NCBI GenBank assembly: GCA_024362935.1
Contig: JANCRA010000009.1
Location: 19,041,572-19,105,571, forward strand
Source of the DNA: Setophaga petechia
Lineage: Eukaryota; Chordata; Aves; Passeriformes; Parulidae
Direction: 5' to 3'
Length of the DNA stretch: 64,000 bases
A program made the position numbers and the translations under genes. How positions within the stretch are numbered: position 1 is the stretch's first letter; the number at the start of each line of letters is the position of its first letter. Of this stretch, positions 38,201-48,332 are shown piece after piece. The notes below the pieces were generated by a model. It was not told the DNA's origin. It searched no databases and saw nothing but the letters and a program-made list of their open reading frames with translations.

Positions 38201-39250
38201 TTCTGATCCTAGCTTTTGTTATCATTTGTTTTGTAGTGTCAAGAAAGTTTGATTGACTTGCTGAAATGCTGTCTATACAGGAATCAGGAGACTCACTAAA
38301 TGCTTAGATAATTTGCTAAAATCCTCAGTTCAGTGCAAACCAGCTGCCTTTCTCTTTGTGCTAATTCCCTTTGTTGTATGAAGAAGTTATTCACAACTGT
38401 CTGGATTTGCTGTCTGAAAGACTTCAGAAAAATCATTTTATGTGAACGTGTATTTTGAACTCACTGAGGAAGAAATTCACTTTCCCTGCAAAGATCTGCA
38501 GCTTTGTGATGGTGAAGTACAAAGGCCAATAAGGAGTATTAATAAACCCCTTCCCAAGTTGTAGCCAAGGTGAAGTCTTTCAGTCCCTTGTTTATAGATC
38601 TGTGCAGTCACAGAGCCTTATTTCCCTTTGTATGCAATCTCCACTGCCAGCTGTGGAGGTTTGCTCCTGGCATAAGAGTTGGGTAAATTTTGCAAAAATC
38701 ATTATTATCTTACATTGTCTTGTGTTCAGTCTATAGAAATTGCAGTTCTTAAAATCAAACTGGTGAACAAGCAAAGGAACACAGCAGCATTATCATTTTA
38801 GAGTAAGGTGCTAATGATTATCGAGTACAGTGAGCTGTTCAAACATTGGAACCTATAAGGTATAAAATATCTGTATGTCCCAGCTGTCATATGGAAACCT
38901 TCTTTACTTTACAGGCAGATTTATATTTATTTTTGATTTGAGCATGAGAACAAGTTGTGATGTTGCACTTTTAATATTCATTTAGATTTGCATTTAGTAT
39001 TCAAGTCTCTGTGATGGTAGCAGTGCCTTAAGTTTCTTCACAAAGAAGCAAACTATTTTTTAGCTATTAAAACCTGCAATTCTACACAGTCTTTATACAA
39101 AGCTTGGTGTTCCCTTAGCCTTTTATCTTTCATTCCTTGATTCACTGTTTCAAAAGAGGGTATAAATTGGTTTTTTTCAGGTATTTGTCTATATCACAGA
39201 GTCACAGAATCACACACTTCCCAGTCTAACGGACAATACAGCCAATTAAA

Positions 39251-39370
39251 TTGTTCAAGAAATGACTGGATGTGGCACTTAGTCTATGGTCTAATTGACA
39301 AGGTGGTGATCAGCCAAAGGTTGGTTGGACTCAACAATCTGAGAGGTCTTTTCCAACATAAATAATTGTT
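39251..39370 (+). repeat. CR1 3' end fragment, + strand
   Basis: TTGTTCAAGAAATGACTGGA, TGTGGCACTTAGTCTATGGT, CTAATTGACAAGGTGGTGAT and GGTTGGACTCAACAATCTGA followed by GAGGTCTTTTCCAACATAAA reproduce the sense-strand end of a CR1 subfamily common in birds. Just upstream, 39194-39213 (TCACAGAGTCACAGAATCAC) resembles the start of an antisense CR1 tail, so the site may be composite. Confidence 0.85.
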
Positions 39371-39450
39371 AGACTGAGAAGTGCTGAAGGAAGCAGTCTG
39401 TCTGCTTTTCCCAACTTAAGAAAAGGTAAATTTTTAAAACCTGACCCACT

Positions 39451-39482
39451 TTTTTTGTTGTTTTTTTTTGGTTTTTTTTTTA
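39451..39482. repeat. T-rich low-complexity tract
   Basis: A run of T blocks broken by single or paired G residues follows the CR1 fragment by about 80 bp. It is simple sequence with no further content visible. Confidence 0.7.
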
Positions 39483-41245
39483 ATCATGTCTACTGTGTTC
39501 ATATGGAGTAGGGAGTTTAACAATTTTTTATTTTGATTATATCTGCCTTGGTGCTGATTGCAAGAAGCTGGGGCATCCCGTAGAAGCTACAGGCTTAAAA
39601 TGTATCTCCTCTTTGGGCAAAAAGTATCAACATACCTTGTGGTGGTAGAGGTTTAAATGATATGGGCAACAATTAAATTTCATTAATAGTGTGGGTGCCA
39701 TTGGGAAGACTCTGATACGACTTTATTGTAGAGGCTAGATAAGGTTGCTTCTAGTAGTAAAACTATAAGATTGTTACAGATCAGTGGTTCTATTTAGAAG
39801 CTGCTATGATGCTTGTTGATTGTTTCCAAGCTCTTCCCAAAGCAGATCAATCTGCCTTTCGTTGATGTATAAGAACGTGTACTGTGGTCAAAAGATGAAG
39901 AGTGACTCTGCCATTGAAAGGTCATTTCAAAGACTGCAGGCTAGATTCAAAGACCATTACATTAAAACATCTGAAGAAATTTCTGCAGTTCTACAAATAG
40001 AATGATCTTCTGATGGGGTCCCATCCATCTACACCAGTATTTTTGATGATTTATGCACAATAGTGTAGCTCATTTTACATAAAGGTAAAAGTGTGCAAAC
40101 TTTGCCAGGCTAAATTCTTCTCACCTTTCTTCAGCTGTCTGTTTATGAGGTGTCCAGGTTAAACTTAAAATTAAATGTCCCTCTCTGTTCCACCAGGAGA
40201 ATTAAGACAGGTTCAGGAGTGGGTGATTCAACCTCTCCTATGTGCCAATTTTAAAATATGAAGAATTGCAGCCCTGAGGTTATTTACCTCCTGTGTTTAG
40301 CAGGAGTTTAAAAACCTAACTTAAATGAGGCTGGCTAACTTCTAGGTTGCTGCAATTAGGTGAAATTTACCTTAAATTACTAAATTAGGAAAAGTATCAA
40401 ATGTTGATTCTTGAGGTTAAAACACTTAGGTCAAACTTTTTTTTTTAATAGAGTTTTTTTGTTCCCTTAAATATTTTGAGCATGTGTCATTTATCCTTGT
40501 TAAAGTATCACCCAGTCCATTCAGGATATGTCATATGATGGCACTGTGAGACAAAGATGTCCTCCTACACCAGGGATCAAAGAGAACTTTCTGATGAATA
40601 TTTTTCTTTTTTGGGTGTCAGTGGTGGGGAGGCTGGGAAAAATCCTCCACTGCTATGTGGGCTTGTGTGAGTGATTAGCTCTTTTTTAAGTGCATGCACA
40701 CACAGGTTCATATAGTAATTAAATTCCTACTGTGGAAATTACTATTTAAAGAAAACAATAAAAGGTGGTTTTGATTAAATGCCCCATCAACAATGAAATG
40801 CAATGTTTTATTGGTGAGTGAGAAGCAGCTCATGAAAAAGCACATTAATGTTTTTTCTTTGGAACCATAGGGGAAGGATACAGGTTTTATTTTTCTGTTT
40901 AGCAGCTCTGAAAATTCTCATTTACGTCATTTAACACCCACCTCTCCACTCAAAACCTCCTCCAGTAAATAATTTCAGGTCAGAAGTTTCCTTACAGATG
41001 ACCCAAATCCTCTTCTAACCTAGATGCTGAGCAGTGCCATACTGAATTCACATGATCCCATTTGGCTCAAAAATAACTTGCCCCAGTGTAAATTTTCCTT
41101 TGATGCTAGAACTAATGAGCTCCCAAAACTAGTCTGAGTCTTCATTTTTGTTTTTACTTCACTTAATTCTACCTCATACTGCTGATGGAGACTCACAGGT
41201 GTATAATTTTTCAACACAGGTTATGAAATACAGAGTTGTGAAATA

Positions 41246-41320
41246 AAGGAAGCTGCAAGGAGCCTCTGGAGGTTAACTAATCTAACCACTATTCAAAGCA
41301 GAGCAAGCTTAGATCATGGC
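41246..41320 (-). repeat. Degenerate CR1 relic, - strand
   Basis: AAAGGAAGCTGCAAGGAGCC, TCTGGAGGTTAACTAATCTA, ACCACTATTCAAAGCAGAGC and AAGCTTAGATCATGGCAG line up with the antisense CR1 order, in which a 'gacctctggagatcatctagtccaacc' type segment precedes 'tcaaagcaggg'. Many positions differ, so this is an old or heavily mutated copy. The identification is from memory of the family pattern. Confidence 0.5.
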
Positions 41321-43148
41321 AGAAGAACTTCAAAGGAAAGAGAGAACGAATTTCATCCGTCAAGTCTGGGTCTTCTTTATGTAGAAATGATTCATAGCTC
41401 CTTTTCCCACATTTGGTAGAAGTGACTGTATGCCAAGACCATAGTCCAGGGATGTATATATGCAAAGTGCATCACATTGGTTATAATTTAATTGCATCTT
41501 TTTTGCACAAACCACATGATTACCTTACCCAATAACTACTTGAAATGGATTTATTGATCCCAAGACATTCACTCTTTATTAGTTTATGACTTTATTTTTC
41601 ATTGTCCTTGTATAATTTGCTGTGTATTTTGCTTCAGATGGGTTGAATAATTCTTTGAGTAAAAAAATCTAGAAATTCTGATTAGAAAAGAAGTGTTTAT
41701 TTCTCCAAATGATGTTCATATAGGGGGGGGGATTGTATTATCCTGCAGTTTAGTTCTATAGAACACCTTGTGAAATTCAAGTGATCTAAATTTTCCTCTG
41801 AGCAGGTCTGTTCCTTGGCAACAATTCTGTAGTGAGCTGTACTGTCATATGTCCCTTTCCAGAAAGGCACTGTGATATTTATAAATCTATCTAAGAATAC
41901 AGATAACCCACACACTAAAGCATATGTCAGGACATAGCTGTCAGTCCTATCAACCTGCAGTCCTCTGAAGGAGCAGAAAGGCATATTGACTCACCACTGT
42001 GGGACTCTGATTTTAGACCTCTGAGCTCTGGAGAGTCTCTTTTACGTTGAGACATTTATAAGTAAATCTCCCTGTGTAAGGCATTTGTTGGGATTTACAA
42101 ATAGTGCTGCTGTAGAAGCTTCTGGAAAATATTAGAGCAGAAAACACCCTACAGAATTTGGCAGATTCTGTTTGGAATAATCTGGCTCTGTGTCATGGAC
42201 TAATAGCTAAGACACCATGCAAGAGGTGACTTTTTCCTTTCCGAAGGACACTGCAAGGGCAGAAGGGAGAAGGTCCATACTGAAACACAGAGTATCAATC
42301 AGTATATTAGGCCAGAAAGTGAGGAGTGCTTTGTCTAAGAAATGTTACTGTGGAGATACCAATGTACATTATTGAGGCTGAGACCAAAAGTCCTGATGCA
42401 GCAGAATGCTTTCTATTGTATTTAATTGCTTTTCTGGCTTGGGCCATCCATGTGCCTGGAACTATTTTCATGCAGCTACTGCCTTGTGCCAGCCCTGAGC
42501 TCTGCTCAGCTTAGCACAAAGTCTTGAGCAGCCATCAGTCAGTCATGCTATTGAGGCTTGAAAAGCTCCCGGTTGGCTGAGTGGGGGATCACTTCTGCCC
42601 ATGGCTGTTTTCCAGGCTGTGTCACCTACTTCCCAACCTGCCCTCTCTCCTTCATCTGTGTCTGTGTAAGGTAGACAATTCTGAGAAAATGGATTGTGTG
42701 TCCTTCTGGATGCAGTTAACCTGTGAGACAACCTGAGACTTCTCTTTCTAGCATGGGAGTGTGTTTTTCAGAGTGTGAGAACTGTTTATTAAGATCCTTC
42801 TTTCCTTGTGTGTAGCGGGAAGAAAGAACGAATGCTGAAATGATACTGTAATTCATATTTGAGGAGGAACAGAACATCAAACACCTTTTCTCTACAAAAA
42901 GAATTTCTTTTGGCTCAGGAAATCCCTGCATTAAAAGTTGCTGGTCGTAGAGAGGGAACTTTGGAAATGAGCCTGTTTTTTTGTCCTGTGCTTATGAGAA
43001 GACAGGTTACATGGTTACCTTTAGTGTGAGTTGGAAAGTCTGCTTGCATGTTTTAGTATCAACTACTCTTTACTGGAAGACAAAAAGAAAGGTACCCACA
43101 GACTCTTCTTCTTCCTACTTTTCCCTTCAATTTATTCAACAATCCCTT

Positions 43149-43529
43149 TATTAATTAGACCACAGAAAAAGGTTCAAGCTGTAATGTTTCCTGAAAGGAA
43201 AATTAGGCCAATTTTAAACTATTCCTCAAGCGTCTTATGTACATGGTGCTGTGCAAAAATATTTGCAGTCCTTTTCTTTTCAGCTCAGTAATCATTCTTC
43301 ACAGTCAAACCTGTATGCAATTTTCCATGCTATTGCCTATTAGTCTTTTTTTCTGAATAAAGCATGAATTATGCTTTTTAAAATAGATTTGTAAGCCCAT
43401 AATGAAAATTGGAAATATTTTTGCAAAGCACCATGTACATATGATGCTTGAGGAATAATTTGAAACCTGCCTAATTTTCCTTTCAGAAATCATTGCAGCT
43501 TGAACTATTTTTCTGTGGTCTAATTAATA
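43149..43529. repeat. Long imperfect inverted repeat, about 117 bp arms
   Basis: The left arm, 43149-43264, is the reverse complement of the right arm, 43413-43529, at close to 90% identity by hand count: about 11 mismatches in the inner 88 positions plus one small indel near AAAAAGG/AAAAATAG. The 148 bp spacer carries its own small hairpin, AAAGCAT/ATGCTTT, at 43359-43377. Because the arms are complementary, opposing frames at 43031-43291 (+) and 43305-43493 (-) give look-alike peptides; this is a by-product, not a gene pair. The outer ends begin TATTAATTAGACC. No clear target duplication is visible, so the origin (MITE-like element or local inverted duplication) is open. Confidence 0.88.
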
Positions 43530-43780
43530 TTAATGTATTCTATTGCTTATCAATGCGCAAACATATATTGGTCAAAGAATTTTACATTTGAGGAGGTTTT
43601 CAAAAGCATTCTTGGGTAGACAAGTGCTGTTTCTTAGACTTTTTTTCCACTTGCATCTAATTTTTGTCTTGAAAATTATTTGGAGAAATAAGGAAAGAGG
43701 AAGGAGAATACATTTTTCAAAAAGGTTTCAAAAGAGAAAAAACTCAAGAGCTTTGACCATAATGAAAATGACTGGATTTT

Positions 43781-43782
<2 letters not shown>

Positions 43783-43821
<39 letters not shown>
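43783..43821. repeat. Poly-T tract, 39 T
   Basis: An uninterrupted run of 39 T residues lies about 250 bp downstream of the long inverted repeat. It is the longest homopolymer in the window and generates spurious phenylalanine and lysine runs in open frames. The exact length is uncertain because sequencing is unreliable in such tracts. Confidence 0.9.
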
Positions 43822-43822
<1 letters not shown>

Positions 43823-45498
43823 GGAGTACTGATTAACAGAAAAAGCTATTAAGAAGCAAATTAGCAATGATGAAATTTACTTCAGGCATGCCACTGCATT
43901 GATTTACTGTTATTAAAATATTTTTGCCACTTGCCTATAAAGGTAATTTTAGATGGGTTGTGAATTTTCAGTGTTGCCTTTACTCTCATCTCAGTTGGAA
44001 TGGGCTTTATTTTGATGTAAGAGTGCAGTTTTCAGTGTCGTGCCTAAGAAGGCATTCAGGCAATTGCAAGTAATTGAAATTGAAGAGCAGATAAAAAAGA
44101 AACAAAACTAAACAAAGCAGAACCCCCAGTTCTTCTAGATATAAAAGAGGAAAATCATCCTTTGGCAATGAGGAGGTGTAAAGAAGTAACATACATTTTT
44201 TTTAAGATTTGGGACATCAGAAGAATTCAGTAACAGAATGTTCAGTTCAGAAAAAGAACAAATATTTTTGTGTTGTTCATCCTTGTTCTTGTTTGTTCTT
44301 GACTTTCCTCTTGCAGTCTAGTCTGCACTATCAGCTCTCACTCTTACCACTTCTGGCACATTTCCAATGGTCATTTTAGATGGTGACCAGTGCTTCTCAT
44401 CTTTCTCATCTTTCTTTATGAATCTTCTTCTTTATCTCTACTAAACAAAATCACTATCCTTCTGGTCACTCAGGTATTAGACATTTCTGCTCTTTCTGCC
44501 TTATCCAGTAAGAAATATTCAAATATTGCTACTTTCTTAATACAAGCTTTGGAAGCTTCTTTTGCTTCGCACATAGCCACATCTTTCCTCTCACATTGCA
44601 TTGATCAATGCAGGCTGCTTTTCTTTTACACCTCTGACTCATCAGCTTTTCTCCACTTCACTATTACCACAGCTCTTACAGAGATCAGATCTGTTAATCT
44701 TTTTTTCTTGTTTTTCATTGCACTCAGTTCAAGTTGTCCCTCTTCATCTAAAAGATCTCTCACAAATCTCTCAGTATTTTTCCCACCTGTTCATGTCTGT
44801 TTTGCCATTGTGCCTTCCAGGATAATGCTTTAGAAAATGTTTTTGGCTTTTGTGGGGAGTGGTATTTACTGCTTGCTTTTTTTCACAGCTCTCTTCTCTT
44901 TGTGATAGTTTCCAAAGAGTCACCTTTCCATTTGTGTGCATAATGCATCTGAATTTGGTTCAGCTAAGGCTTCCCTATTATCTTTAGCCAAATAAATAAG
45001 GACATACAAAGAAGCAGTTGGTACAGATGAAAACCATGCATTTTATTAAAAATGCTCCATTTAAGACAGTTAATAAATGTATAATTTGTAGTACACATAT
45101 ATTTAAAGGGATAAACAGAGTTATGATAGACAAAAATTGCATCCTAGTGTTGGCGCCTCATTTTCACTTTCTGTGCTGTTTTTAATATTTAATGGTGACT
45201 GTTCTGAGAGAGAGCTGATAAGGGCTACATGTACAATATAGCCTGGGAACTACAACTTTTTTTGTGTAACTGTTGTAGATATTGTTCTAAGTTACGTGGT
45301 CTAGGCAGATTCTCTTTACTGCAAAGGTAATGTGAAAGGTTGATGTGCCCCAGTGAGTGCCTTCTTGTTAATAATTTGATCACACATTTTTTTCCTTTGT
45401 AAAAAAGCTGTTAACACAACAGTTTTCAACTCTGTGAGGAAAAGACCAGAACAAGGAATCTGCAAATGAAGTAAAATCTTGAAAGGACACTTCTAAGT

Positions 45499-45556
45499 AA
45501 ACGTACTTAAAAGTACTAAAAAACGTACTAAAAGTACTTTTTCTCTAAAAAGTACT
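45499..45556. repeat. GTAC-rich cluster with perfect hairpin
   Basis: Five GTAC tetramers fall within 53 bp (45503, 45513, 45525, 45534, 45552). A near-duplicate unit, AACGTACTTAAAAGTACTAA, is followed by AACGTACTAAAAGTAC. The right end folds as AGTACTTTTT (45533-45542), a CTCT loop, and AAAAAGTACT (45547-45556), a perfect 10 bp stem. It appears to be a small local duplication of a partly palindromic unit. Confidence 0.75.
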
Positions 45557-46697
45557 ATAGGACCAATATATTGGTTATTCTTGGTATAATAAGGCACACG
45601 AAGGAATACTTTATGGCAAGAGCATCAGTGTTTGTAGGCTCTTTTCTTGTAGAGAGCTATATAATAAAACAGATGTGGAGTTTTATTGTAAGCCATTCTT
45701 AGTGTAATTTATGTCTAAGTTTTATTGAGAAAACCTACATCAGCTTTCTTCCACCAAATGAAAACTTCAACTTTTGACTCTCTCTATGCAGTTTAACCTG
45801 TGTTTGTGAGACTGTATCTGCCTTTTTCATTGTAGAAGCAAGTGTTTTTTAAAAATCTCTTAAGATAGTACAGAAGAACCCTCATGTATGAGGGGTGAAG
45901 CACTGAGTAATAAAACACTATGTGGCCATATAAAAGGAAGCCATGAAAAGGAAAGAATGAAAGTAACAAAACAACCAACAATAACTTCAGCTTTCACTGC
46001 GTATATTGCAAAAGCAAATTTTATTTTCTTAGTATGTTTTTTACTGTCATATTTTCCATCCTCTCTAATGTATTCTCTTATTCCTGTGTTTTTAGAGGAA
46101 AACAAAGCTAATACTTTTCCTTACAGTTTCAATCTGGCTTTTACATGTGATTGAATGTACTGTGGAAGAGGTCACAGCACACAGTAAATTTGTGATTTTA
46201 AAATAAACATGCAGAGTAGCAATGGAACAAATGGATTTCATTAGCTCTGTTCCTAAAATTGTGTGCAAAATGACTAAGTCACCTCCCATCTCACAAGAAC
46301 AAGACATTGTAAATAGGTTGTTTATTATTTATTGAAAGCATGCTCGTTGTTGTGTAAGCAAGACTTCCTGCTCATGTCTTTCACTGAGGGCAGGTACTGA
46401 CCTCACCTACAGGGAGAACAGATGTTTACCCAATTCATGACTGCAGAAGCACTTTTTTCCACTGGTAGTGGACAGTGGAGTTTAAATGTATGTTGTAGCA
46501 AAAGCAGGAAACCTTATTGCTCCAAAAGATGACCAAAATAACCCAAATGTTATGAATTTGCACAAATGTTAGCAGGCAAACTAAGTTAGTGGATGCTTCC
46601 CAGCTCTATGGAAGAGAGGATTTGAAGGATTTCTGTGTCTGCCTTCCAAACTATAGTAAAGGTTTGGAAGTTCAATTAAAGTGAACTTTTAAACTTA

Positions 46698-46719
46698 AAG
46701 AATCACTAAAGTGATTCTT
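46698..46719. repeat. Near-perfect palindrome, 10 bp arms
   Basis: AAGAATCACT at 46698-46707 and AGTGATTCTT at 46710-46719 are exact reverse complements separated by two A residues. It is intronic, with nothing nearby to suggest a function. Confidence 0.7.
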
Positions 46720-48177
46720 GTTCACAGATTTAAAAAAGAAAAAAGAAGGAGAGAGAAACAAACAAACCAAACAACCTAGTCTGTAATTAACAGTCTTGTT
46801 GTGAAGATTGAGGGTTTTAGGCTGCCTGTGAGAATGTTGCAAGTAGTATCAAATGCAGAACATGTCTTTAGATTATGCAGGAGCTTACTGTATAGCAGAT
46901 ATAATTCTGAACCCATTGTCTGTGACACATAAGAGGGGAACAAAATTAGAAGAGTGCTTAGCTGCATGATGGAAGTCTTGGGCATGTGGAAAGAACCATA
47001 GTCAGTGAAATAATGTGGGGTCCCACATATTCTTAGAACTTCATGGACACCAATGTTATCAAATGCTGGCATTTTCTTTACATAAAAAAGGAGTAACAAT
47101 TATTTTTTTAAATTTGTATTTGAGTCCATATGTATTTTTTATTAAAAACTAGGGACTGATGGACAAAAGCACAGTACAATAACTGTGGGTTAACTAAGGA
47201 AAAAGGACCATATTGAGTACAGTTTTAGGTAAGTCACTCATTCATACCCCATCAGACCCTCTTAGTAGCTGCTATTATTTCCTTCACCTAAAGTTTTGCA
47301 GCAGTCCAGTTGCTATGAGCAAGAGTATCCTCAGAAGATATAAATATCTTCTTTTTAATTTTTAATTGTTACAAAGTTAACAAGAGAAAAAGACTCCCCT
47401 ATCAGTAGAAATCATTTTCTTGGCAAACACAATTGTTAGCTAAAATGTATGCAGAATAAATCTCTGATTATTCATTCTGAAGGAAACTTGGATGGTGACT
47501 CTGAGCTGTACAGGTCTATGCAATTGCCAGATCTTAGACAGTTACAGGGAATGATTGCTGAAATAGTTGCATGGGATTTTTAATTTGCTGGGGATTTATT
47601 CCTCCTTATTTTCAGGAGGATACAATTACCTTTAAAATCATTGGTGCCTCAGTCTTCAGCATTCTCACCACTGCAATATCTCTCTCTCTGACAAAGTGAT
47701 AAAGACCTTAGACCTTCAAGAGTTTGGAAGAAAAATATGGAGGAGATAAAACTTTACCACTCTTCCTGCCAATTTGAGAAAAACTGGTTATTACTTCAAA
47801 GCCTGTGTTAGAAGTGGTGGCAAAAATAACCTCTGTAATGTATTTATTTGTGTAATTAGATGGCTGATGTTGCAGTAGCTCTGTATGATCCCAACCTATT
47901 CTGTTCATGATCTCTATTTTGACTATCACAGTCTCCAGCAAAAGTGCACAGAAAAAATTTTTTTTAGTGAAAAGATAATAATCTTTTTGTTCTTCTTTCT
48001 TTTAACTGCATCTGATCTAAGCTAGAAGAATAGAAGAGTCTGGGTGTTTTTCCACTTCACTCTTTCTTATTTAGTTTATTCTTTATTTGGAAGGGTTGCT
48101 TGTAGCTGAGTCCTAATGACATTACCACTGGTGGCACAGGAGAGGCAGCCTGACGTGGATCTCATGTGTTTTTCCAG

Positions 48178-48332
48178 ATGAGGATAGGCATTCACTCAGG
48201 TTCGGTGCTGGCCGGCGTCGTCGGTGTGAGAATGCCGCGCTATTGCCTCTTTGGGAACAACGTCACCCTCGCGAGCAAGTTCGAGTCAGGAAGTCACCCA
48301 CGCCGCATCAACGTCAGTCCCACCACATACCA
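48178..48332 (+). CDS. GUCY1A2: GUCY1A2 exon: conserved cyclase core, CpG-rich
   Basis: This 155 bp exon encodes [20 protein letters not shown] to VSPTTY plus two bases of the next codon, and it starts in phase 0 after [18 protein letters not shown] is the hallmark core of soluble guanylate cyclases. In the beta subunit the corresponding FGNTVNLTSR segment carries the catalytic Asn and Arg; here it reads [10 protein letters not shown], with Thr (48265-48267) and Lys (48277-48279) at those places. This is the normal alpha pattern and explains why alpha needs a beta partner. The donor is the strong CA|GTAAGT at 48333. The exon holds about fourteen CpG dinucleotides, far denser than its surroundings. 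An open frame at 48251-48589 on the same strand is a shadow. Confidence 0.96.

Larger units (their letters stand above)
17669..48177 (+). other. GUCY1A2: GUCY1A2 intron, about 30.5 kb
   Basis: This is a phase-0 intron with a GT donor at 17669 and an acceptor TTTTTCCAG ending at 48177. It contains the probable solo LTR (19812-20368), - strand CR1 fragments at 27786-28450, 30491-30606 and 41246-41320, a + strand CR1 3' end (39251-39370), a long inverted repeat (43149-43529), poly-T and poly-A tracts, and several hairpins. I see no gene in the stretches 17700-19800, 20370-27780, 28450-30490, 30610-39180, 39400-41240, 41330-43140 and 43830-48170. The longest open frame, 147 codons at 44390-44833, is a low-complexity frame in pyrimidine-rich DNA. 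Confidence 0.93.

Noticed and set aside
41697..41984. 95-codon - strand frame with balanced composition
   Set aside because: It looks more protein-like than most, but I recognise no family, it begins in intron sequence without splice support, and its length is within chance expectation.
43031..43493. Two opposed frames encoding similar peptides (both with ERKIR, NYSS and CTWC)
   Set aside because: The similarity follows automatically from the inverted repeat at 43149-43529. There is no sign of selection on the peptides and no start or splice context.
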